Made by a program: the position numbers and the translations under genes | Source of the DNA: Pseudomonas triticicola | GTDB taxonomy: Bacteria > Pseudomonadota > Gammaproteobacteria > Pseudomonadales > Pseudomonadaceae | Reading direction: 5' to 3' | Assembly (NCBI RefSeq): GCF_019145375.1 | Contig: NZ_JAHSTX010000001.1 | Coordinates: 4,799,501-4,863,500, forward strand | DNA: 64,000 nt | Shown: positions 56,501 through 64,000 of the stretch, piece by piece | How the letters are laid out: the number at the start of each line of letters is the position of its first letter | How positions within the stretch are numbered: the first letter of the stretch is position 1 | The notes under the pieces: generated by a model | What the model was told of the DNA's origin: nothing | The model's database searches: none | The model's input: the letters and a program-made list of their open reading frames with translations, nothing else

Positions 56501-56504
56501 ATGA
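56367..56504 (+). pseudogene. algZ: C-terminal remnant of algZ/fimS sensor kinase
   Basis: The last 45 codons of the frame that ends at TGA 56502-56504 read [20 protein letters not shown], then [25 protein letters not shown] (given in two parts: [14 protein letters not shown] and CARLTQESSAI). This matches the end of a LytS/AlgZ-type HATPase domain (LxNIxxRLxxLFG...A.LxV...G....LRYP). The stop overlaps the algR ATG as ATGA, the normal translational coupling of algZ to algR. The frame upstream to ATG 56223 does not resemble a membrane sensor, and the histidine, the dimerisation region and most of the ATPase are missing. About 1 kb appears deleted. A deletion in the assembly is the main alternative. 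Confidence 0.65.
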
Positions 56505-57247
56505 ATGTCCTGATCGTTGATGACGAACCCTTGGCTCGCGAGCGCCTAAGCCGTATGGTGAGCGAGCTCGAGGGTTACACAGTCCTGGAGCCCAGTGCCA
56601 CGAATGGCGAGGAGGCGTTAGCGCTGATCGACAGCCACAAGCCGGATATCGTGCTGCTCGATATCCGCATGCCGGGCCTCGATGGCCTGCAGGTTGCTGC
56701 CCGACTGTGCGAACGAGAGACCCCGCCGGCCGTGGTGTTTTGCACCAGTCCCGATGAATTTGCCGTGGAAGCCCTGCAGGCCAGCGCCGTGGGCTATGTG
56801 GTGAAACCTGTGCGAACCGAACACTTGAATGAAGCCCTGAAGCGGGCTGAACGTCCCAACCGGGCGCAACTCTCGGCCCTGACCCGTCCCGCTGCCGAAA
56901 GTGGCAACGGCCCACGCAGCCACATCAGCGCACGGACCCGTAAAGGCATCGAGCTGATTCCGCTGGATCAGGTGGTCTACTTCATCGCCGACCACAAGTA
57001 CGTGACCCTGCGTCACGAAGCCGGCGAGGTGCTGCTCGACGAACCCCTCAAAGCCCTTGAAGACGAATTCGGCGAACGCTTTGTGCGTATCCACCGCAAC
57101 GCGCTGGTCGCTCGTGATCGCATCGAGCGATTGCAACGCACGCCACTGGGACATTTCCAGTTGTTCCTCAAAGGCCTCAATGGCGATGCGCTGATTGTCA
57201 GCCGGCGGCATGTTGCCGGTGTGCGCAAGATGATGCAGGGGCTTTGA
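56501..57247 (+). CDS. algR: Response regulator AlgR (LytTR)
   Basis: AlgR controls alginate, type IV pili, twitching and virulence genes in P. aeruginosa. The 248-residue protein has a receiver domain with acidic DDE at 7-9 and phosphoacceptor Asp54 (VLLDIRMPGLDG). Thr and Lys positions follow (VFCTSPDEF, YVVKPVRTEHL), with a C-terminal LytTR DNA-binding domain (residues about 140-245). The length equals PAO1 AlgR. The start overlaps the stop of the algZ remnant. Confidence 0.96.
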   Translation: MNVLIVDDEPLARERLSRMVSELEGYTVLEPSATNGEEALALIDSHKPDIVLLDIRMPGLDGLQVAARLCERETPPAVVFCTSPDEFAVEALQASAVGYVVKPVRTEHLNEALKRAERPNRAQLSALTRPAAESGNGPRSHISARTRKGIELIPLDQVVYFIADHKYVTLRHEAGEVLLDEPLKALEDEFGERFVRIHRNALVARDRIERLQRTPLGHFQLFLKGLNGDALIVSRRHVAGVRKMMQGL

Positions 57248-57384
57248 CCCGGGTCTCACCGGTCTTTTCGTGTTCTTTTATCCGGCATGGCAGGCCAGGG
57301 AGGCCGCGCCGGTTCTGATTCAGGTCAAAGCGAAATTGACTGAGCTGTTATTATCCGCCGTATCTATTCAGTACGGATTGTTCC

Positions 57385-58326
57385 ATGTCCCCTCGCGAAA
57401 TCCGCATCGCCACCCGTAAAAGTGCGCTGGCCCTCTGGCAGGCCGAATACGTCAAAGCCCGTCTCGAGGCGGCCCACCCGGGCCTGCTGGTAACGCTGGT
57501 GCCCATGGTCAGTCGCGGCGACAAGCTGCTCGACTCGCCACTGTCGAAGATCGGCGGCAAGGGGCTGTTCGTCAAGGAACTGGAAACCGCGCTGCTTGAA
57601 AACCAAGCCGATATCGCCGTGCATTCGATGAAAGACGTGCCCATGGACTTCCCGCAAGGCCTGGGTCTGTTCTGCATCTGCGAGCGTGAAGACCCGCGCG
57701 ATGCATTCGTTTCCAACACCTACGCCAGTCTTGAAGCGCTGCCTGCCGGGGCCATCGTCGGCACCTCGAGCCTGCGTCGGCAGACGCAATTGCTGGCGCG
57801 GCGTCCCGATCTGCAGATCCGTTTCCTGCGCGGCAACGTCAACACCCGTCTGGCCAAACTCGACGCCGGCGAGTACGACGCGATCATCCTCGCCGCGGCC
57901 GGTCTGATCCGCCTGGGTTTCGAAGAGCGCATCACATCGGCGATCAGTGTTGATGACAGCCTGCCGGCCGGTGGCCAGGGCGCGGTCGGCATCGAATGCC
58001 GCAGCGCCGACCACGAAATCCACGCCTTGCTCGCGCCTTTGCATCACGCCGATACCGCTTCGCGGGTGAACGCCGAACGCGCCCTCAACAAACATTTGAA
58101 CGGCGGCTGCCAAGTGCCGATCGCCTGCTACGCCGTGCTTGAAGGCGAGCAGTTGTGGTTGCGCGGTCTGGTCGGCGAGCCGAGTGGTGGCAAGCTGCTC
58201 AGCGCCGAAGCCCGGGCGCCGCGTGCCGACGCGGAAACCTTGGGTGTGCAGGTCGCTGAAGACCTGCTCAAGCAAGGCGCCGATGACATTCTCAAAGCGG
58301 TGTACGGCGAGGCGGGTCACGAGTGA
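57385..58326 (+). CDS. hemC: Porphobilinogen deaminase HemC
   Basis: HemC joins four porphobilinogens into hydroxymethylbilane. The 313-residue protein begins [20 protein letters not shown] and has the dipyrromethane-cofactor Cys in [14 protein letters not shown] near residue 240. [11 protein letters not shown] and SLRRQTQLL bind substrate. Its stop overlaps the hemD start by four bases (the GTGA pattern). Confidence 0.97.
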   Translation: MSPREIRIATRKSALALWQAEYVKARLEAAHPGLLVTLVPMVSRGDKLLDSPLSKIGGKGLFVKELETALLENQADIAVHSMKDVPMDFPQGLGLFCICEREDPRDAFVSNTYASLEALPAGAIVGTSSLRRQTQLLARRPDLQIRFLRGNVNTRLAKLDAGEYDAIILAAAGLIRLGFEERITSAISVDDSLPAGGQGAVGIECRSADHEIHALLAPLHHADTASRVNAERALNKHLNGGCQVPIACYAVLEGEQLWLRGLVGEPSGGKLLSAEARAPRADAETLGVQVAEDLLKQGADDILKAVYGEAGHE

Positions 58327-60248
58327 CGGCCTGGCGCCTGCTGCTGACTCGCCCGGCAGACGACTGCGCGGCGCTGGCCGAACAGTTGGCCGGGCACGGG
58401 ATTTTCAGCAGTTGCCTGCCGCTTCTGGACATTGTTCCGCTGCCGCTCTCTGACACTATTCGCCAAGCGATTTCGCGATTGCCCGCCTGTAGCGCAGTGA
58501 TTGTGGTCAGCAAACCGGCGGCGCGGATTGCGGTGGATCTGCTCAAGTCCGAAGGCACGGCGCCATTGAGCATGCCGTGGTTCAGCGTCGGTGCGGCGAC
58601 CGCAGGCATTCTTCGCGAACACGGGCTCGATGTCAGCTTCCCGGCTGACGGCGATGACAGTGAAGCCCTGCTGCAATTGCCGCGTCTGCGCGAGGCGCTC
58701 GACCAGTCCGGCGCGCAGGTGATGATCCTGCGCGGCGAGGGCGGTCGTGAACTGCTCGCCGAGCGCCTGCGCGCGCTTGGTGCTAGTGTCGAGTATCTGG
58801 AGTTGTATCGCCGCGATCTGCCAGCCTACCCGTCAAACGAGCTGCCACGGCGGATCGAAGCGGAACGCTTGAACGGGCTGGTGGTCAGCAGTGGACAGGG
58901 TTTCGAGCACCTGCGGCAGATGGCCGGCGATGCCTGGCCGAAGATCGCGCAGTTGCCGTTGTTTGTTCCAAGCCCGAGGGTCGCCGAGCTGGCACGTGCC
59001 GCCGGGGCTCAAACAGTTGTGGATTGCCGCGGCGCGAGTGCCGCGGCTTTGCTGACGGCGTTACGGGAATATCCCGTGCCGTTTTCTAATGCAAAGGATG
59101 GATACGTGAGCGAAACAGCCTTGCCAAAAGATGACGTCCAGCCTGCGCTCGATGCCCAGGTTGAAACTCCACCACCGGCCAAAGAGCCGCGCCGAGGCAA
59201 TGGACTGGCGATTGTCGCCCTGCTGCTCGGTGCCGCCGGTGTCGCCATCGGCGGCTGGGGTGTCTGGCAGGTGCGCCACCTGCAGAACAACACGCAGCAA
59301 CAGTCGAGTCAGGTGCAGGCATTGAACGATCAGGCACAGAGTCTGAAGCTCAACGAACAGCGTCTGACCGAGCGTCTTGCACAGTTGCCCGGTGCTGACG
59401 AGCTCGCCGAGCGCCAGCGTCTGGTGACGCAATTGCAGGGCGATCAGCAGCGCCTCAATCAGCGTCTGGAAACCGTCCTCGGCGCCAGCCGCAAGGACTG
59501 GCGTCTGGCCGAGGCCGAACACTTGCTGCGTCTGGCCAGCCTGCGTCTCTCGGCATTGCAGGACATCAGCAGTGCGCAGGCGCTGGTGCAGGGCGCCGAT
59601 GAGATTCTCCGTGAACAGAACGATCCGGGTTCCTTCGCCGCGCGCGAGCAAGTGGCGAAAACCCTGGTCGCCCTGCGCAGCACCGAACAGCCGGATCGCA
59701 CCGGGCTGTTCCTGCGTCTCGGCGCGCTGCGCGATCAGGTCATTGACCTCACCGAGCTGGCGCCGGAGTACAAGGATCGCGGCGAGTCACTGCTGGGCCT
59801 GACCAGCGATGGCGATGGCGCCAGTCGCTGGGCGCAATGGTGGGACAAGGTGTCGCGCTATATCCGCATCGATTTCAACGCTGACAAGAACGTCAAACCG
59901 CTGCTGGCCGGGCAAAGCCTGAGCCAGGTGCGCCTGGCCCTGAGTCTGGCGCTGGAGCAGGCGCAGTGGGCGGCGCTCAACGGTCAGGCGCCGGTGTACA
60001 CCCAGGCGCTGGCCGAGGCACGCGATGTACTCAAGGGCAATTTCAACCCGGACAATCCGCAAAGCAAAGTCATGCTTGAACAGGTCGCCGAGCTGAGCAA
60101 GGAACCGGTCACCGTCAAGACGCCGGATCTGGCCGGCACCCTGAGTGCGGTGCAGGGATATCTGGAGCGACGTAACGTCAATGCCGAGGAATCGGTGAAA
60201 CCGTTCGCCAAGCCTGCCGCCAATGCTGCGCAGGAGGCGACTCCATGA
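58323..60248 (+). CDS. hemD: HemD-HemX fusion: uroporphyrinogen-III synthase joined to HemX membrane protein
   Basis: One open frame of 641 codons covers a 254-residue uroporphyrinogen-III synthase and, from the GTG at 59106, a 380-residue HemX with a transmembrane helix ([19 protein letters not shown]) and a long coiled coil. HemD closes and inverts ring D; HemX's role is unproven. An in-frame GTG with AAGGAT upstream at 59106 is the usual start of a separate HemX, so translation may restart there. At the joint, TTTTCTAATG (59082-59090) would contain a TAA stop if one more T were present. The fusion is thus either real or a base-calling error. RefSeq includes fused HemD/HemX names as I recall. 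Confidence 0.85.
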   Translation: MTAWRLLLTRPADDCAALAEQLAGHGIFSSCLPLLDIVPLPLSDTIRQAISRLPACSAVIVVSKPAARIAVDLLKSEGTAPLSMPWFSVGAATAGILREHGLDVSFPADGDDSEALLQLPRLREALDQSGAQVMILRGEGGRELLAERLRALGASVEYLELYRRDLPAYPSNELPRRIEAERLNGLVVSSGQGFEHLRQMAGDAWPKIAQLPLFVPSPRVAELARAAGAQTVVDCRGASAAALLTALREYPVPFSNAKDGYVSETALPKDDVQPALDAQVETPPPAKEPRRGNGLAIVALLLGAAGVAIGGWGVWQVRHLQNNTQQQSSQVQALNDQAQSLKLNEQRLTERLAQLPGADELAERQRLVTQLQGDQQRLNQRLETVLGASRKDWRLAEAEHLLRLASLRLSALQDISSAQALVQGADEILREQNDPGSFAAREQVAKTLVALRSTEQPDRTGLFLRLGALRDQVIDLTELAPEYKDRGESLLGLTSDGDGASRWAQWWDKVSRYIRIDFNADKNVKPLLAGQSLSQVRLALSLALEQAQWAALNGQAPVYTQALAEARDVLKGNFNPDNPQSKVMLEQVAELSKEPVTVKTPDLAGTLSAVQGYLERRNVNAEESVKPFAKPAANAAQEATP

Positions 60249-61483
60249 AGCGCCTCTATGTAATCGTGTTTCTGGTCATCGCCGCGACGGCAGCGCTGGG
60301 CCTGGCGATTGCCGAGCATTCCGGTTACGTGCTGGTGGCGTACAAGAGCTTCCGCTACGAATCGAGCCTGTGGGCGACACTCGCGGTGATCGCGGTGCTG
60401 TGGCTGCTGTTCTGGGGCATCAAGGTGCTGGTCGAGCTGGTGATGACCTCCACCGGCGTGGTCAATCCGTGGTCGCGACGCAATCGCAGCCGCCGCGTGC
60501 AAGTGGCGATCGAACACGGACAACTGGATCTGGCTGAAGGTCGCTGGGCCAGCGCGCAGCGGCACTTGACCCGCGCAGCGGAAGCCGAGCGTCAGCCACT
60601 GCTGTATTACCTCGGCGCCGCCCGTGCGGCGAACGAGCAGGGTCAGTACGAAGAAAGTGATCGTTTGCTCGAACGCGCGCTGGAGCGTCAGCCGCAAGCC
60701 GAATTGGCGATCGCCCTGAGTCACGCACAATTGCAGACCGATCGTGGCGACACCGACGGTGCGCTGGTGACCTTGCAGGCAATGCATGAACGGCATCCGC
60801 GCAGCGTTCAGACACTGCGTCAATTGCAGCGTCTGCATCAGCAACGTGGCGAATGGTCGGCGGTGATTCGTTTGCTGCCTGAGTTGCGCAAGGACAAAGT
60901 GCTGCCGCCGGCAGAACTGGCCGAGCTCGAACGGCGCGCCTGGGGTGAGAACCTGTCCTTGGCAGCGCATCGCGAAGAAGACGGTACGGTGGGTCTGCAA
61001 TCGCTCAAGCGGGCGTGGGAACAGCTGACTTCGGCGCAGCGTCAGGAAGCACCTTTGGTACTGGCCTATGCCGAGCAACTGCGCCAGTTGGGCGCTCAGG
61101 TCGAAGCCGAAGAAGTGCTGCGCACAGCGCTCAAACGCAAGTACGACAGCCATCTGGCGCGGCTTTATGGTCTGGTTCGTGGCAGTGATCCTGCGCGTCA
61201 GTTGCAGATTGCCGAAGGCTGGCTCAAGGAGCACCCCGCCGATCCGAGTCTGCTGCTGACCCTCGGGCGGTTGTGTCTGCAAACCAGTCTGTGGGGCAAG
61301 GCTCGCGACTATCTGGAAAGCAGTTTGCGTGTGCAGCGCAATCCGGAGACCTGTGCGGAGTTGGCCCGTCTGCTTGCACAGCTTGGCGATACCGAGCGCA
61401 GCAATCAGTTGTTCCAGGAAGGTCTGGGGCTGCTGGACGAGCGTCTGCTGGCGGCACCTTTACCGGTTGCGGCAAAGGTCTGA
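60245..61483 (+). CDS. hemY: Haem biosynthesis-associated TPR protein HemY
   Basis: The 412-residue inner-membrane protein has two N-terminal hydrophobic helices (YVIVFLVIAATAALGLAIAE and a second near 40-60) followed by TPR-like helices. It shows LYYLGAARAANEQGQYEESDRLL and LLLTLGRLCLQTSLWGKARD. The E. coli-type HemY is linked to haem synthesis and interacts with porphyrin enzymes, without a defined catalytic step. It overlaps hemX by four bases, so the hemCDXY genes form one operon. Confidence 0.94.
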   Translation: MKRLYVIVFLVIAATAALGLAIAEHSGYVLVAYKSFRYESSLWATLAVIAVLWLLFWGIKVLVELVMTSTGVVNPWSRRNRSRRVQVAIEHGQLDLAEGRWASAQRHLTRAAEAERQPLLYYLGAARAANEQGQYEESDRLLERALERQPQAELAIALSHAQLQTDRGDTDGALVTLQAMHERHPRSVQTLRQLQRLHQQRGEWSAVIRLLPELRKDKVLPPAELAELERRAWGENLSLAAHREEDGTVGLQSLKRAWEQLTSAQRQEAPLVLAYAEQLRQLGAQVEAEEVLRTALKRKYDSHLARLYGLVRGSDPARQLQIAEGWLKEHPADPSLLLTLGRLCLQTSLWGKARDYLESSLRVQRNPETCAELARLLAQLGDTERSNQLFQEGLGLLDERLLAAPLPVAAKV

Positions 61484-61664
61484 AGGGCGGGGGAGGATGC
61501 TCCCTCGTGAACCTCGATGACCGAAAATTCCCCTTCTTCGCGCTCTGGAGACAAAGTCCTACAGAGCGCTTCACCGTTTCCTATCGAGCCTGTCGGGTTT
61601 TCCCTACACCTGCGGTGAACTGTCGGCAGGCCCTTGCCTTGAAAGGCTGACACGCTTTCCTCTA

Positions 61665-61692
61665 CCGTAACCGTCTGTCTCTACTGTTACGG
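61665..61692. promoter_or_regulatory. Inverted repeat overlapping the dsbB ribosome site
   Basis: CCGTAAC and GTTACGG are perfect inverted 7-mers separated by 14 bp, ending eight bases before the dsbB ATG and overlapping ACGGAA. The repeat could be an operator or an RNA hairpin that hides the ribosome site. Confidence 0.35.
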
Positions 61693-61699
61693 AAAAGCC

Positions 61700-62251
61700 A
61701 TGTCGTTGGCCTGCTCACGCTCCTTGTTCTTCATGGCTTTCATTGCGGGGGCCTTTGCTCTGGGAGCTTCCTATTACCTCGAATACGCGGTCGGCCTGAC
61801 GCCTTGCAGTCTGTGCCTGGTGCAGCGGTTGTTCCTCACATTGCTGTGCATTGGCTGCGGCGTGGCGGCGGTGCATGGCCCCCGGCGTGTTGGCTTATGG
61901 TGGTACTGGCTGTTTGCGCTCGGCGCCAGTCTGGGGGGAACCACCGCTGCGTGGCGGCAGGTGTTGATCCAGAGTGACTCGATGCTGCAACTGGTCAAAT
62001 GCTCGCCAACCGTGGAATCACTGTTCAGCGACCTGCCGTGGATTTGCGCCTTGCAACGGATGTTCAACGGCGGCGCTGATTGTGCGGACATCTCCTGGAC
62101 ACTGTTCGATTTGAGCATCCCGGAATGGAGCCTGCTGTTTTTTGTCGGCGTGTCGATCCTTGCGGTTTATCAGTTGTTGCGTCTGATCTGGAGCGCTCTG
62201 CAACGACCGGTCAGCGACGAAGCGTCGCACCACCTGCTGGTCAGGGATTAA
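61700..62251 (+). CDS. dsbB: Disulphide bond formation protein DsbB family
   Basis: The 183-residue protein has four hydrophobic helices. The first periplasmic redox pair is CSLC (TPCSLCLVQRLF), and the second is formed by Cys in LVKCSPTVE and GGADCADISW, typical of DsbB. It reoxidises DsbA using ubiquinone. It lies between hemY and algQ; PAO1 has its second DsbB (DsbH) in that position. Confidence 0.93.
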   Translation: MSLACSRSLFFMAFIAGAFALGASYYLEYAVGLTPCSLCLVQRLFLTLLCIGCGVAAVHGPRRVGLWWYWLFALGASLGGTTAAWRQVLIQSDSMLQLVKCSPTVESLFSDLPWICALQRMFNGGADCADISWTLFDLSIPEWSLLFFVGVSILAVYQLLRLIWSALQRPVSDEASHHLLVRD

Positions 62252-62432
62252 ACACTTGTATGAACTTTATCTCCTGCGTACCTTGAAGCCATAGGCGTGC
62301 GGGCATAATCTGGCCGGCACGTGTCATTGGATTTATGTTGCTCGATGACGCTCTGCCCGATCGTCCACCAGTCAAATCAGAACAGGGGCGCGGGTGTAGA
62401 GCAGCATGACCCACAAGGGAAGAGAGATCGCC

Positions 62433-62891
62433 ATGCTCGAAAGTTGTCAGAATGCTCAGGAACGTTGGGGTGGGGTTCATCTGCTGATCGACCGCTGGTT
62501 GCAGGAGCGTGAAGAGCTGATCGGCGCCTACGACAAGCTCGGTGCGCAGCCTGAGTCGCTGTCCGAGAGCCGCAAGCCTTTGCAGGAATTCTGCGGCGTG
62601 CTGGTCGATTACGTATCGGCGGGGCACTTCGAAATCTATGAACAGCTGACTGGCGAAGCCAAGGCGTTCAACGACAAGCGCGGTCTGGAACTCGCCGAGA
62701 CCATATACCCGCGCATCGACGTCATTACCGAGAAGCTGCTCGCGTTCAACGACCTGTGCGACGAAGGCAAATGCGTTGCGGAGAAATTCAAGGAGTTGGG
62801 CGGCTTGTTGCACGAGCGCTTTGAACTTGAAGATTGCCTGATCGAAGTGCTGCACACGGCACACAAGGCAGAAGATCCGGTTCAGGCCTGA
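62433..62891 (+). CDS. algQ: Anti-sigma-70 factor AlgQ (Rsd family)
   Basis: AlgQ binds sigma-70 region 4 and frees polymerase for other sigma factors; it affects alginate in P. aeruginosa. The 152-residue protein begins [20 protein letters not shown], the Rsd/AlgQ signature, and is all helical. A longer frame starts nine codons upstream (MTHKGREIA), but GGGAAGAGAG directly upstream supports the start used here. It is followed by a strong terminator. Confidence 0.94.
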   Translation: MLESCQNAQERWGGVHLLIDRWLQEREELIGAYDKLGAQPESLSESRKPLQEFCGVLVDYVSAGHFEIYEQLTGEAKAFNDKRGLELAETIYPRIDVITEKLLAFNDLCDEGKCVAEKFKELGGLLHERFELEDCLIEVLHTAHKAEDPVQA

Positions 62892-62906
62892 TCCACGTCC
62901 TTCATG

Positions 62907-62940
62907 AAAAACGGTGCGCCCGAAAGCGCACCGTTTTTTT
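62907..62940. terminator. Bidirectional terminator between algQ and the FKBP gene
   Basis: GAAAAACGGTGCGC and GCGCACCGTTTTTTT form a 12-bp stem with T and A runs on both sides, so it can end algQ (plus) and the FKBP gene (minus). Confidence 0.9.
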
Positions 62941-62948
62941 ATGCCTGA

Positions 62949-63614
62949 TCAGCTCGTCGCGCCACGCAATTCCACTTCGAAAACCAGAGGTGTGAACGGC
63001 GCGATCAGGTCGCCGGCACCGTCGGCGCCATAGGCCTGATCCGATGGAATCACCAGCCGCCATTTCGCCCCCACCGGCATGTTCTGCAAGGCGGTGCGCC
63101 AACCGGCGATCACGCTGTCGAGGTTGAACCATTGCGGCTGGGTGTTCTGATCGAACACGGTGCCATCCGGCAGCTTGCCGACATACAGCACCTGCACTTT
63201 GCCGTCCGGGCCGGCCTTGGCGCCGGAGCCTGGAACCAGTTCAGTCAGGAGGATGCCATCGGCCAGTTCCTTCACCCCCGGTTTGGCTTTTTCCGCACTG
63301 AGAAAGCGTTGCTCGTTTTCCATCGCAGCATCGCTCGACTGCCGTGAAGCCTGCTCGGCGTTGCGCGATTCGTGGTCGGCCAGAATCTGTTCGATACGCG
63401 CTTCACTCAGCGCCAGTGGCTTGCCCTGATACGCCTGCTGCAGACCTTCGATCAGCGCCTGGATCTGCAACTGCGGCACCTCCTGACGCAGCCGTTCGCC
63501 GAGGCTGGCACCGAGGCTGTAAGCCAGATCATGAGCATCGTTCGCCGTGTTTTTTTCATCGGCATACGCCGTCGAAAAAAACACGCAGAGGGACAAAATA
63601 AAGTAGCGCGACAT
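62949..63614 (-). CDS. FKBP-type peptidyl-prolyl isomerase, exported
   Basis: The 221-residue protein has a signal peptide (YFILSLCVFFSTAYA), an FKBP N-terminal dimerisation domain and a C-terminal FKBP catalytic domain (VQVLYVGKLPDGTVFD, FNLDSVIAGWRTALQ, IPSDQAYGADGAGDLI). It catalyses proline isomerisation in the periplasm. A GTG two codons upstream would give 223 residues; ATG 63614 with GGAGAG upstream is preferred. It lies between algQ and algP as in PAO1. Confidence 0.93.
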   Translation of the reverse strand: MSRYFILSLCVFFSTAYADEKNTANDAHDLAYSLGASLGERLRQEVPQLQIQALIEGLQQAYQGKPLALSEARIEQILADHESRNAEQASRQSSDAAMENEQRFLSAEKAKPGVKELADGILLTELVPGSGAKAGPDGKVQVLYVGKLPDGTVFDQNTQPQWFNLDSVIAGWRTALQNMPVGAKWRLVIPSDQAYGADGAGDLIAPFTPLVFEVELRGATS

Positions 63615-63806
63615 GGGCACTCTCCGACCTGGGATGCGGGGGATTATGCCAGTGCAAACGTCTGCATCGGTGAACTGCTTTTTCCCGCGCGCAGAACATT
63701 TCGGCTTCGGTGCAACGCAACGGTGCAGATACTGTCAACATGCCCTAGCGGCGGTATCAGCAGAGGTCTAGTATGAGCCGCACTCACGTCAGCCAGGAGG
63801 TAAACC

Positions 63807-64000
63807 ATGTCGGCCACCAAGAAGCCTGTAAATACTCCGTTGCACTTACTCCAACAGTTGTCGGGCAGCCTGCTCGAGCATTTGGAAAACGCTTGCTCGC
63901 AAGCCTTGGCTGATGCTGAAAAACTGCTCGCCAAGCTGGAAAAGCAACGCGGCAAGGCGCAGGAAAAACTGCATAAATCGCGCACCAAATTGCAGGACGC
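63807..64000 (+). CDS. algP: AlgP, 5' part (histone H1-like), runs off the window
   Basis: The first 64 codons begin MSATKKPVNTPLHLLQQLSG and continue with a coiled coil rich in Ala and Lys (LADAEKLLAKLEKQRGKAQE). This is the start of AlgP, whose C-terminus is a Lys/Pro/Ala repeat region that should follow outside the window. A strong AGGAGG lies seven bases upstream. AlgP binds DNA and was linked to algD expression. Confidence 0.85.
   Translation, partial: MSATKKPVNTPLHLLQQLSGSLLEHLENACSQALADAEKLLAKLEKQRGKAQEKLHKSRTKLQD

Noticed and set aside
56320..56520. Hydrophobic 66-codon frame upstream of algR as a small membrane protein
   Set aside because: The overlapping frame that ends at 56504 matches the end of AlgZ; this frame runs into algR out of frame and has no start signal.

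Overview
The window is a stretch of chromosome from a Pseudomonas of the fluorescens group. The evidence is gene order, which closely follows the algC-argB to algP end of the P. aeruginosa PAO1 chromosome as I remember it, high-GC codon use, and abundant REP/REPIN repeats of the types found in fluorescens-group genomes. The assignment is by recognition, not by database search. No rRNA, tRNA, CRISPR array, prophage or insertion sequence was seen.

Layout. 1-7126: a zinc-ribbon protein (partial), argB, algC, dut and coaBC on the minus strand, radC, and a periplasmic peptide-binding protein. 7127-8030: the rpmB-rpmG ribosomal operon. 8135-21254: a polyamine and D-alanine catabolism block holding a cupin protein, kauB, an MFS transporter, a phospholipase D lipoprotein, a MocR regulator with a DUF1127 protein, pauB4, a YkgJ protein, lrp, dadA-ridA-alr and pauR. 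21424-27314: cycB, then an AT-rich three-gene cassette (two NBD-less ABC membrane proteins and a COG3910-like ATPase), a CoA-transferase/hydrolase and xpt. 27372-38947: rep, a GGDEF/EAL protein, a MATE exporter, a LysR regulator, a chemoreceptor, a secreted mutarotase-like protein and comM. 39120-39964: small accessory genes (a tandem pair of paralogous small proteins and an orphan HigA). 40178-43615: ubiK, glnK-amtB, yjbQ and sutA. 43805-48411: the lptM-lysA-dapF-DUF484-xerC-HAD operon. 48727-54507: cyaY, DUF1289, rnk, cyaA, two small conserved proteins and a GST. 54636-64000: argH, a remnant of algZ, algR, hemC, a hemD-hemX fusion, hemY, dsbB, algQ, an FKBP and the start of algP.

How the genes work together. 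KauB, PauB4 and PauR form a polyamine catabolic module, and PauR-like sites are visible upstream of kauB and of pauR itself. Lrp, DadA, RidA and Alr form the alanine racemisation and oxidation module. GlnK and AmtB handle ammonium sensing and uptake. AlgC, AlgR, AlgQ and AlgP are the alginate-associated genes.

The most notable observations are these: (1) algZ, the sensor-kinase gene normally upstream of algR, survives only as a C-terminal remnant of about 45 codons; (2) an AT-rich cassette combines two nucleotide-binding-domain-less ABC membrane subunits with an atypical ATPase in one coupled operon; (3) hemD and hemX are one open frame, explainable by loss of one T in a short T run; (4) a translationally coupled tandem pair of diverged small proteins lies next to an orphan HigA; (5) there are candidate PauR and MocR operators and a promoter-terminator unit upstream of rnk.
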